Assembly (NCBI GenBank): GCA_964530165.1
Contig: CAZGYE010000251.1
Coordinates: forward strand, 1-8,838
Direction: 5' to 3'
From: CAZGYE01 sp964530165
GTDB lineage: Bacteria > Planctomycetota > Planctomycetia > Planctomycetales > Planctomycetaceae
Length of the DNA stretch: 8,838 bases
The notes under the pieces are model-generated. The model was not told the DNA's origin and ran no database searches. It worked only from the letters and a program-made list of their open reading frames with translations. A program made the translations under genes and the position numbers. Positions within the stretch are counted from its first letter, which is position 1; every line of letters starts with the position of its first letter. This document shows positions 1 through 5,518 of this stretch, piece by piece.

Positions 1-593
1 GGGGGTTGGTGGGGGGAATAGCCGTAAGCCACCTTCAGTTTGCCATAGTGGCCCGACTTGACCGCTGCAACCATCTGCGCTGTGCTGCCGGACGAACGAC
101 TCTGCGTCCCGTGCTGCACGATCCGCTTGTATTTGCGGGCCGCCTTGACCGCGATCCGGCCTTCGCGGACATTGTGACTGCACGGTTTCTCGACGTAGAC
201 GTCTTTTCCGGCTTGGCACGCCCAAATGGTGATCAACGAATGCCAATGGTTCGGCGTCGCGACCGAGACGACGTCGAGGTTCGGGTCTTCCAGCGCCTTG
301 CGGATGTCTTGCACTGTTGTCGGAACGTTGCCGCCGGTATCGGTGATCTGTTTCACCGAGGAGGCGAACAGCCGGGAGTCGGGATCGACCAGGTAACTCA
401 CCTCGACGCCCTTCATTTTCGCAAAGGCGGCCATGTGCGATCTGCCGCGTCCGTGCACACCGGCGACGGCCACACGAATGCGATCGTTGGCGCCCAGGAT
501 GTTCCCGGACGACTTGGTCCCCCCAATAACGAACGTTCCACCTGCCAGTGCAATCGACGATTTGAGGAATTGACGGCGGTTGAGTTGCACCAT
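1..593 (-). CDS. Gfo/Idh/MocA family oxidoreductase with Tat signal, N-terminal part (cut by window edge)
   Basis: The reading frame is open from ATG at 593 to the left edge, giving 197 complete codons and no stop, so the C-terminal half is missing. The start is supported by AAAGGAG (599-605) five bases upstream. Residues 5-11 are NRRQFLK, a twin-arginine motif, followed by a hydrophobic stretch (about 13-25), so export as a folded protein is likely. A Rossmann nucleotide-binding fold follows: VAVAGVHGRGR at 41-51, VATPNHWH at 111-118, and the family signature EKPCSHN at 135-141, whose lysine is normally catalytic. HGTQSRS at 161-167 is typical of planctomycete members. These enzymes use NAD(P) to oxidise or reduce sugars and related polyols; the substrate cannot be read from this fragment. 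The last visible residues, YSPHQP, come from a C-rich run at the very edge of the sequence, where a base-count error is possible. It is transcribed alone, divergent from purU. The family call is secure. Confidence 0.93.
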   Translation of the reverse strand, partial: MVQLNRRQFLKSSIALAGGTFVIGGTKSSGNILGANDRIRVAVAGVHGRGRSHMAAFAKMKGVEVSYLVDPDSRLFASSVKQITDTGGNVPTTVQDIRKALEDPNLDVVSVATPNHWHSLITIWACQAGKDVYVEKPCSHNVREGRIAVKAARKYKRIVQHGTQSRSSGSTAQMVAAVKSGHYGKLKVAYGYSPHQP

Positions 594-649
594 GATCGCT
601 CCTTTCGTGATTTCGGACGAACGCTCTCAGCACTGCCACTCTCTGAGCG

Positions 650-678
650 CTTATAACCAAGTGTCGGACCACTTGCAA
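650..678 (-). promoter_or_regulatory. Promoter of the Gfo/Idh/MocA gene with a palindrome in its spacer
   Basis: On the minus strand TTGCAA (678-673) and TATAAG (655-650) are separated by exactly 17 bases and resemble sigma-70-type -35 and -10 boxes. The predicted RNA start near 643 leaves about 50 bases before the ATG at 593. The inverted repeat CAAGTG-N6-CACTTG (658-675) fills the spacer and overlaps the -35 box, a position where a dimeric regulator could block RNA polymerase. The boxes and the palindrome are seen directly; their function is inferred. Confidence 0.5.
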
Positions 679-685
679 GCCGATT

Positions 686-751
686 GAAGATTGACGATAA
701 ACGGCTGACAATTGACAATGGGGCCGTCGTGACGCCGATTCGTCAATCTTC
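686..751. repeat. 12-bp perfect inverted repeat between divergent genes
   Basis: GAAGATTGACGA (686-697) is repeated inverted as TCGTCAATCTTC (740-751), with 42 bases between the arms. A further CGTCAATC lies at 755-762 and TTGACA at 712-717, so the motif TTGAC/GTCAA occurs four times within about 70 bases. The repeat sits just upstream of purU. It may be a regulator-binding cluster or only low-complexity spacer drift; no function can be assigned. Confidence 0.6.
691..719 (+). promoter_or_regulatory. Possible purU promoter
   Basis: TTGACG (691-696) and GACAAT (714-719) are 17 bases apart. This is a good -35 box with a four-of-six -10 box. The RNA would start near 726, giving a leader of about 48 bases before the purU ATG at 774. 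The -35 box lies inside the left arm of the 686-751 inverted repeat, so a protein binding the repeat could control transcription. The call is weak because the -10 box is poor. Confidence 0.35.
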
Positions 752-773
752 CCTCGTCAATCCAGAGAAAGCC

Positions 774-1631
774 ATGCAGATCATCATCACCGCGGTCGGC
801 CCCGATAATCAGGGATTGGCAGACCCGATTGTGCACTATGTCACCGGCGCCGGCGCCAACATTCACGAGATCCAGATGTACGACCGCGACTCGGAGCAGT
901 TGTTCGCCATGTTGTTGCGGACCAAATGGCCCGTCGCAAAGGAGCCGGTTGCGGTGTTGCGGGAGCGAATGAACGAAATCGGCAAGTTGAAAGGTCTCTC
1001 GATTCGCATTTGGTCGCGGGACGAACACCAACGGCCGCCCAAGTTGGCCCTCTGCACCACCTACCGCCCGGAACCCGCGTTGGCGGTACTGCGGGCGATT
1101 CGTGACGATCGGCTCAAAGCGACGCCGGCCGTGATGATCGGGAACCGTCAGGCCTGCCGGGGGGTTGCCGAGCAGTTCGGAGTCGATTGGCACATGATCG
1201 GCGACGAAAAAGGCCACCCCGACAACGAGCGCCTGATCGAACTGTTCGACCAATACCAGGTCGATTACATCGTGCTGGCCCGTTACATGCAGATCCTACC
1301 GCCCGCGATCTGCTGGAAGTTTGCAGGGGGGCGCATCATCAACCTGCATCACGGTCTGTTGCCGCCGTTCCCCGGTTTTCACCCGTACGAAGACGCCCAT
1401 GCGCACCGCATGCTCACCTACGGCGCCACGGTCCATTTCATCGTTCCCGAACTCGACGCGGGCAACCAAATCATCCACCAAAGCACGTTTACCGTCTTTC
1501 CGGGAGCTTCGCTGGCAGAGATCAAGCGGAGGGGCCAAACCGATCACGAACCGGCCTGCCTGCTCGAAGGAGTGCGTCGCGTCGTCGACCGCGAGGTCGA
1601 TCTGCATTTCCACCGCATCGTCCACACCTGA
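774..1631 (+). CDS. purU: Formyltetrahydrofolate deformylase (PurU)
   Basis: Hydrolyses 10-formyltetrahydrofolate to formate and tetrahydrofolate in the cytosol, balancing one-carbon pools and supplying formate for formate-dependent purine synthesis. The frame extends upstream to a TTG at 684, but ATG 774 is preferred. It begins directly with the family N-terminus MQIIITAVGPDNQGL, while the 30 extra codons translate inverted-repeat DNA. The ribosome site is weak (GAGAAAG a few bases upstream). At 285 residues it matches the usual size of about 280. Residues 1-80 form the ACT-like regulatory domain. The formyltransferase-type hydrolase domain follows (about 88-285), with LARYMQILP at 168-176, INLHHGLLPPF at 189-199 (catalytic-type Asn190 and His192) and ELDAG at 226-230 (catalytic-type Asp228). 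All three expected active-site residues are present. It stands alone, divergent from the oxidoreductase and convergent with the peroxidase. No other purine or folate gene is next to it. Confidence 0.93.
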   Translation: MQIIITAVGPDNQGLADPIVHYVTGAGANIHEIQMYDRDSEQLFAMLLRTKWPVAKEPVAVLRERMNEIGKLKGLSIRIWSRDEHQRPPKLALCTTYRPEPALAVLRAIRDDRLKATPAVMIGNRQACRGVAEQFGVDWHMIGDEKGHPDNERLIELFDQYQVDYIVLARYMQILPPAICWKFAGGRIINLHHGLLPPFPGFHPYEDAHAHRMLTYGATVHFIVPELDAGNQIIHQSTFTVFPGASLAEIKRRGQTDHEPACLLEGVRRVVDREVDLHFHRIVHT

Positions 1632-1680
1632 TTCGGCCTTTCCAATCAACATAGACGCGAAAAATTGCACGCGGAGGAAA

Positions 1681-1869
1681 ATGTCATACCAAACAGCCCA
1701 AGGCAGAGAGCATCCCTGTCGAGGCCGGCGCGTCCTCAATCTGACCGACGACTCCGAAAAGTCGATCGGCCAATGGAACACGATGAAAGTCACCGAACCG
1801 GTCGAACACGTACCAGCCGGAAGCGCAATCGACCTCACAGGCCTTGCCGTTGCATCGAGCACAGTTTAA
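1681..1869 (+). pseudogene. Possible relic of a DUF1080 (3-keto-disaccharide hydrolase-like) gene
   Basis: A 62-codon frame starts at ATG 1681, with GGAGG at 1673-1677 only three bases upstream. Residues 20-36 (LNLTDDSEKSIGQWNTM) resemble the DDSEKP-G-WNT block of DUF1080/LamG-like proteins, which are very common in planctomycetes. The expected continuation (a CRGDT-like block, then a VNG block) is absent and the frame soon ends at TAA 1867-1869. The stretch may therefore be a decayed fragment, a small standalone gene, or chance. The opposite strand is also partly open but I recognise nothing in it. The resemblance is from memory, not from an alignment. Confidence 0.28.
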
Positions 1870-1909
1870 GAAACCCGGTTTCTGCGAGAATCGCGAGAAA
1901 CCGGGGTTC
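1870..1909. terminator. Strong hairpin between convergent genes, likely bidirectional terminator
   Basis: The arms are GAAACCCGGTTTCTGCGA (1870-1887) and TCGCGAGAAACCGGGGTTC (1891-1909), with a three-base loop. They pair over about 18 positions with one mismatch (A opposite G) and one bulged G. The hairpin starts one base after the 1681-1869 frame and ends five bases before the stop codon of the minus-strand peroxidase (1914-1916). It therefore lies where transcripts from both sides would end. There is no T-tract on either side, so it may act as a 3' end stabiliser or a Rho-assisted terminator. Similar AGAAACCGGGTTTC palindromes are, as I recall, scattered through planctomycete genomes. Confidence 0.7.
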
Positions 1910-1913
1910 CCGG

Positions 1914-3002
1914 TCAGTGTGATTCTCGCCGCGCCGCCGAGTCGGCTGCCGCCGCCTTGGCCAGCTTGGCGCCTGGCGGCCGTTCGGAGCTGATCGACTT
2001 CAGGAATTCCACGAGGTCCTTTTTGTCGGCGTCGGTGAGCTTCCGCGGTCCTGTGAAACTTTTGAGATCGTTGGGCGAACCTTTCACGCCGCCGGCGGCG
2101 TAAAGGTTGACCACCTCTTCGAGAGTCTTGAGACTGCCGTCGTGCATGTAGGGGGCCGTCCAACGCAGCTCGCGCAGCGTGGGAACTCTGAACTTGCCGG
2201 CGCCGCGCGGCATGGCGCCCGTGGACTTGCCGGCGCCGCGCGGCTTGCCGGTGATGTTGAAGCGGCCGAGGTCCTTGTACTTCTTGCCGTCCCAGCCGAC
2301 GCCGAGACGCCAGAAGGCCCCGTTGGTCAAGTCGCGGCCGGTATGACAGGTCACGCAGTTGGCCTTGTCACGGAAGATCAAGTAACCACGTCGGGCCGAG
2401 GCATTCAGCGCCGACTTGTCGCCGCGGGCAAACCGGTCGAAAGGAGTGTCGCGGCTGAGGAGGCTGCGTTGGTAAGCGGCGATGGCCTGAGCTGCCGCCT
2501 GGACGGTTGGAGGATGGCCGAACTCTTGGCGAAAAGATTCGGCGTACCCTGGGATCGAGCGGAGTCGCGCGACGAACTGATCCGGACTCATGTTCAACAC
2601 GGCCGGATGCTCGAGGGCTCGGAAGAGAATTTCCTCCAGCTTTTCCGCACGCCCGTCCCAGAAGAGGGAGCGACGGTATCCCACATTCAGTAGCGTCGGC
2701 ACGTTGCGGGGGATGTTTTGTCCCCCAAGACCGGTGGTGGTGCCCCGGCCATTTGTGAATGCATGCCGGGCTTGGTGGCAGGTCGAGCAAGCGATCGTTT
2801 TGTCCGCCGACAGACGGTTGTCCTCGAACAGGCGCTTGCCCAGAGCGACCCGACTAGGCGTGGTGGGGTTGTCCGCCGGTGCTGGCGGCAGCGGCCGGGG
2901 CGCTTCGGGATCGTTCACCACCTCCGCCGTGCGCCCATTGAACTGGCAGCCTTTGAAGACCGCTTGCAACATCTCCTCAGTAACGGTCACGCCCGGGCGC
3001 AA
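1914..3002 (-). CDS. Di-heme cytochrome c peroxidase / MauG-like protein, main body
   Basis: Residues are numbered from the TTG at 3002. Two c-type heme sites are present, CSTCH (72-76) and CVTCH (216-220). Other family blocks are LGKRLFEDNRLS (54-65), NVPTLLNVGY (100-109), FWDGR (114-118) and, near the end, APYMHDGSLKTLEE (283-296), whose Met286 is a plausible distal heme ligand. The family reduces H2O2 (CcpA type) or oxidises protein substrates (MauG type) in the periplasm, using electrons from cytochrome c. The TTG is not a believable start: the frame is open back to 3101, the residues before the TTG belong to an HMA-like domain, and no export signal follows it. The same frame continues upstream across one TGA (3102-3104) into a proper signal peptide beginning at 3260, so the intact protein would have 448 codons. 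Without that N-terminus the hemes could not be attached. Residues 255-271 contain an 11-residue tandem duplication. The peroxidase identity is firm; whether the gene is functional is open. Confidence 0.9.
   Translation of the reverse strand: MRPGVTVTEEMLQAVFKGCQFNGRTAEVVNDPEAPRPLPPAPADNPTTPSRVALGKRLFEDNRLSADKTIACSTCHQARHAFTNGRGTTTGLGGQNIPRNVPTLLNVGYRRSLFWDGRAEKLEEILFRALEHPAVLNMSPDQFVARLRSIPGYAESFRQEFGHPPTVQAAAQAIAAYQRSLLSRDTPFDRFARGDKSALNASARRGYLIFRDKANCVTCHTGRDLTNGAFWRLGVGWDGKKYKDLGRFNITGKPRGAGKSTGAMPRGAGKFRVPTLRELRWTAPYMHDGSLKTLEEVVNLYAAGGVKGSPNDLKSFTGPRKLTDADKKDLVEFLKSISSERPPGAKLAKAAAADSAARRESH
2192..2243 (-). repeat. 33-bp in-frame tandem duplication inside the peroxidase gene
   Basis: The 19-base block ACTTGCCGGCGCCGCGCGG occurs at 2192-2210 and again at 2225-2243, a period of 33 bases or 11 codons. 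In the protein it gives PRGAGK twice, separated by STGAM, just before the RVPTLREL block. Related peroxidases, as I recall, have a single short charged turn here, so this looks like a slippage or recombination duplication that kept the frame. Confidence 0.75.
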
Positions 3003-3065
3003 AAACAGCGTGTAAATTTCTGCGTAAGGCCCAACCTGGACCGAATGGACCCCCGCGACGCTGGT

Positions 3066-3104
3066 GAGTACCGACCGTACTCCGAGTTCATTGATGCAGA
3101 GTCA
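3066..3104 (-). other. In-frame TGA followed by a hairpin (possible recoding site or nonsense mutation)
   Basis: Reading the minus strand, TGA (3104-3102) interrupts the peroxidase frame. After 19 bases comes GAGTAC-GGTCG-GTACTC (3082-3066), a perfect 6-bp stem with a 5-base loop; the loop lies 25 bases after the TGA. Bacterial SECIS elements, which direct selenocysteine insertion at UGA, are small hairpins at about this distance with G at the start of the loop. A 6-bp stem somewhere in such an interval is not rare by chance, there is no clear lower stem, and no selenocysteine machinery lies in the window. A nonsense mutation or sequencing error therefore remains the simpler explanation. Confidence 0.3.
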
Positions 3105-3260
3105 CCCCGAGACGCCGCGCAGACGCATGTGTAGTTGGGCGAGCTGAGGATCCTTGGCCGCTTGCTTCTCACTGGCGACACCAGGAACCGCCTGGCCCGC
3201 CAGCGACCATGTCAGAGCCGCTCCCAACACCGTAGCGGCGAACAACGATTTGTGTCTCAT
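3102..3260 (-). CDS. Signal peptide and N-terminal start of the interrupted peroxidase
   Basis: ATG at 3260 is preceded by AAAGGAG (3268-3274) with a 7-base spacer, an excellent ribosome site. The 52 codons before TGA begin MRHKSLFAATVLGAALTWSL, a classic Sec signal peptide (basic start, hydrophobic core to about residue 22), with cleavage plausible after A21-23 or near VAS at 28-30. Residues 43-52 (QLHMRLRGVSG region) resemble the first beta strand and GMxC loop of an HMA domain. After the TGA the same frame continues LCINELGVRSVLTSVAGV, which fits the following helix. The rest of the domain (two strands, helix TVTEEMLQAVFKG, strand GRTAEVV) also follows in frame. The piece is therefore the head of the downstream peroxidase gene, not a separate small gene. 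Confidence 0.75.
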   Translation of the reverse strand: MRHKSLFAATVLGAALTWSLAGQAVPGVASEKQAAKDPQLAQLHMRLRGVSG

Positions 3261-3407
3261 TTGTTTTCTCCTTTCATGAGTATCGAACAGCCGCATCAAC
3301 TTCCCACCTGTTCCGACGCGAAGAACAGGGCACACTGCTCGGACGCAAGCTTGGACGCGAACACGATCGCCCTGAAACTCACGTGCAGAGAGCCTCTCAG
3401 TCGTTAC

Positions 3408-3435
3408 ATCATATCGTGTAATTCTGGAACGTCAA
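3408..3435 (-). promoter_or_regulatory. Strong sigma-70-like promoter for the peroxidase gene
   Basis: On the minus strand TTGACG (3435-3430) and TATGAT (3413-3408) are 16 bases apart, each matching the consensus at five of six positions. Transcription would start near 3401, about 140 bases before ATG 3260. The intact promoter and ribosome site suggest that the interrupted gene is still transcribed or was inactivated only recently. Confidence 0.6.
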
Positions 3436-3564
3436 GCGGTCGTGTACGGATCGGCGGCGGTCAGCGCGTGCGTCGTCTCGATCGTTGGTGGTGGGCAGCG
3501 GTGATCTTTCCCAGCGAAACGCAGTGTGCATTTCGCAGTGTGACAGTTTGCAGTAATGCCCGAA

Positions 3565-3597
3565 GGCGAATGATTTCGCCGCCGGACTTGTCCGGCG
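3565..3597 (-). terminator. Two adjacent hairpins downstream of the NnrU-family gene
   Basis: GGCGAA-TGAT-TTCGCC (3565-3580) and CGCCGGA-CTTG-TCCGGCG (3580-3597) are perfect stems of 6 and 7 bp that share base 3580. They begin about 25 bases past the NnrU stop on the minus strand. Neither has a T-tract, so simple intrinsic termination is not shown; a 3' end structure or Rho-dependent stop is possible. Confidence 0.4.
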
Positions 3598-3621
3598 CGC
3601 CGAGAACGGTCTGTTTCTTCA

Positions 3622-4296
3622 TCACGCGGAGCCGTGCAAGAGCCTCAGAAAAACTGCGATGATCACGGACACCGCCAGCGCCGGAAAGTTGTACTCGGCA
3701 ATCGCCAGCCGCTGCTTTCCTGTTAGGATGGCGGCGAACGGGATCGCCGACGTGTCCGCTTGGAACTGCCTGACTTCTTCGCGGCCGGCGGCAAGCGTGC
3801 GTTTGTCCTGATGAACAGCGCTGACGACTCCGTAAACGACAAAACCGCCGAAAAACAGCCAGTCGCCGACAAAGGGATTCGACAGGGCGTGTGCGATTCC
3901 GAAGATCGCGAAGCCGAAATTCTGCGGATGCCGCGTCACGCGTTGAATCCCGCGAGCCCGGTCACGGAAGTGGCCCGTCATTTCCGCCAGCGTGGTCAAC
4001 GGGCTGGGCGTCGCCACGCTCTGCACGACGACAATGATCGCCAGAAGCATCAGGGCTTGCGTCGCCAGCCGATGGCCGTCGGTCGCGGTGAAAAGAAGTG
4101 CGCCTGCATGCTTGTGTGGAAAATAGACGTGGCACAGCGCTGCAAATGTGACGAGGGCGACCAGCGAGTAGACACCCTTGAAACCCAAGATTCCGATCTT
4201 CCGGATTAGGAAGGTGCGCACCGGCACGCTCGATCCGAGCACATGCGTCCCGCCGAACATGAGCCACCAAAACAGGATATTCCACACGTCTCCCAC
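3622..4296 (-). CDS. NnrU-family integral membrane protein
   Basis: GTG at 4296 is chosen as start because GGAGG (4302-4306) lies five bases upstream and the protein then begins just before its first membrane helix. An ATG at 4398 would add 34 polar residues unlike the family. The resulting 224 residues carry about six hydrophobic segments (roughly 4-20, 41-58, 79-95, 125-142, 146-162, 203-220). The family block RGIQRVTRHPQNFGFAIFGIAH lies at 115-136, with the conserved TRHP, followed by a DKR near 164-166. NnrU proteins sit in the inner membrane and were named from nitrite/nitric oxide reduction loci, where their exact role is uncertain. The fold is related to membrane methyltransferases of the isoprenylcysteine type. 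No denitrification gene is nearby, so a nitrogen-oxide role should not be assumed. The gene is divergent from hemE. Confidence 0.85.
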   Translation of the reverse strand: MGDVWNILFWWLMFGGTHVLGSSVPVRTFLIRKIGILGFKGVYSLVALVTFAALCHVYFPHKHAGALLFTATDGHRLATQALMLLAIIVVVQSVATPSPLTTLAEMTGHFRDRARGIQRVTRHPQNFGFAIFGIAHALSNPFVGDWLFFGGFVVYGVVSAVHQDKRTLAAGREEVRQFQADTSAIPFAAILTGKQRLAIAEYNFPALAVSVIIAVFLRLLHGSA

Positions 4297-4448
4297 GACG
4301 ACCTCCACAGTCGATCGTCTCAACCTACCGTATGCTGGAAGTGGCATCAATGGGGACACGTCTCTTGAAAGGTTGCGGCGGCGCTGTGCATTGCACATAG
4401 TGAAGGCGATTTCGCGAGATGGAGCAAGAAATCACTGAAAGGAACAGC

Positions 4449-5498
4449 ATGATCACACCCGAACTTCACAACAGCCGGTTCATGAAGGCCGCACGGCTGG
4501 AAGCGACCGACACGACGCCGATCTGGATCATGCGACAGGCGGGACGCTATCTGCCGGAATACATGGCAGTCCGCAGCAAAGTGACGTTCTTGGAACTCTG
4601 TAAACGCCCTGACCTCGCCGCTGAAGTGACAGTAACGGCCCAGCAAGTGCTGGGCGTCGACGCGGCGATTCTGTTCGCCGACTTATTGCCGGTTCTGGAA
4701 CCCATGGGGTTCAAACTCCAGTACCCCAAAGGCGAGGGTCCGGTGATCCACAACCCGATCCGGCGGCCGGAAGACATTGCTCGTGTGCACGAAGTTGAGA
4801 AGGTGGATGATCTCGCGTTCGTGTTTGAAGCGATCCGTCTCATTCGCGATGCGCTGTCGGCGGACATTCCCCTGTTGGGGTTTGCCGGCGCTCCGTTTAC
4901 GCTGGCCTCGTACGCCATCGAGGGCGGCGGCTCGCGCAACTACGTGCAAACAAAGAAGCTGATGTTCGGAGACCCAACGGTGTGGCACGCTCTGATGGAA
5001 CGATTGTCAAGGAGCCTGGTACGCTATCTGAACGCACAAATCGAGGCGGGATGCCAAGCGGTTCAAGTCTTCGACAGTTGGGCCGGTTGCCTGTCGCCGG
5101 GCGATTATCGGCAGTTCGTGCTCCCGCACACGAAAGCCGTCGTCGCTGGAGTGCCGGACGACGTCCCCGTGATCTACTTCCTGACCGGCAACCCGGCTTT
5201 GGTGCCGCTCGAGCGCGAATCTGGTGCGCAAATCATCGGGCTCGATTGGCGGGTCGACTTGAAGGACGCTTGGCAGAAGCTCGACCACGCTCTGGCCGTC
5301 CAAGGCAATCTTGATCCGGTTTCTCTGTTTGCCGACTTGACGACGCTCCGCCAGCGCGCTGGGGAGGTCCTCGATGCCGCGGAAGGTCGTCCCGGTCACA
5401 TCTTCAATCTCGGCCACGGCGTCATGCCCGGCATGTCGGCCGACAAGGTCAAAGCGTTGGTCGAGATGGTACATGAAATGGGGGCGAAGCAACCGTAA
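4449..5498 (+). CDS. hemE: Uroporphyrinogen decarboxylase (HemE)
   Basis: Removes the four acetate carboxyls of uroporphyrinogen III to give coproporphyrinogen III in cytosolic heme synthesis. ATG 4449 is chosen because AAAGGA (4438-4443) lies five bases upstream; an ATG at 4419 has no ribosome site and would add ten residues. The 349 residues match the usual length of about 350. Signature 1 is PIWIMRQAGRYLPEY (24-38), with the substrate-binding arginines 29 and 33. Signature 2 is GFAGAPFTLASYAIEG (144-159). Catalytic-type Asp78 is in FADLLP, with Tyr155, Ser210 in FDSWAG and His324 in NLGHG as the expected pocket residues. All key residues are intact. It stands alone among other functions and ends only 20 bases before the stop of the oppositely transcribed protease gene, with no visible terminator between them. 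Confidence 0.97.
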   Translation: MITPELHNSRFMKAARLEATDTTPIWIMRQAGRYLPEYMAVRSKVTFLELCKRPDLAAEVTVTAQQVLGVDAAILFADLLPVLEPMGFKLQYPKGEGPVIHNPIRRPEDIARVHEVEKVDDLAFVFEAIRLIRDALSADIPLLGFAGAPFTLASYAIEGGGSRNYVQTKKLMFGDPTVWHALMERLSRSLVRYLNAQIEAGCQAVQVFDSWAGCLSPGDYRQFVLPHTKAVVAGVPDDVPVIYFLTGNPALVPLERESGAQIIGLDWRVDLKDAWQKLDHALAVQGNLDPVSLFADLTTLRQRAGEVLDAAEGRPGHIFNLGHGVMPGMSADKVKALVEMVHEMGAKQP

Positions 5499-5518
5499 TG
5501 TCAATTCGATGAGGCCGT

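Larger units (their letters stand above)
3261..3621. other. 361-base gene-free region
   Basis: It separates the NnrU-family gene from the peroxidase head, both on the minus strand. It contains the peroxidase promoter (3408-3435), about 140 bases of leader, two adjacent hairpins next to the NnrU stop (3565-3597), and CGCAGTGTG twice at 3520-3528 and 3534-3542. I see no coding frame with recognisable content on either strand. Confidence 0.6.

Noticed and set aside
6..656. A 216-codon plus-strand ORF.
   Set aside because: It lies opposite the Gfo/Idh/MocA gene, which has a Tat signal, family motifs and a ribosome site. The plus frame shows no recognisable content.
684..773. A TTG-started N-terminal extension of purU by 30 codons.
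   Set aside because: It translates inverted-repeat spacer DNA. The family N-terminus begins at ATG 774 and the possible promoter lies inside the extension.
2970..3002. A genuine start of the peroxidase at TTG 3002 or ATG 2972.
   Set aside because: Neither gives a signal peptide, the coding pattern continues upstream in the same frame, and the GAGGAG before the ATG at 2972 is directly adjacent with no spacer.
3520..3542. CGCAGTGTG repeated twice with a 14-base period.
   Set aside because: Two short copies in a spacer with no matching arrangement elsewhere in the window; too little to call an operator.
4297..4398. A 34-residue N-terminal extension of the NnrU-family protein from ATG 4398.
   Set aside because: It is polar and unlike the family, and GGAGG at 4302-4306 points to GTG 4296.
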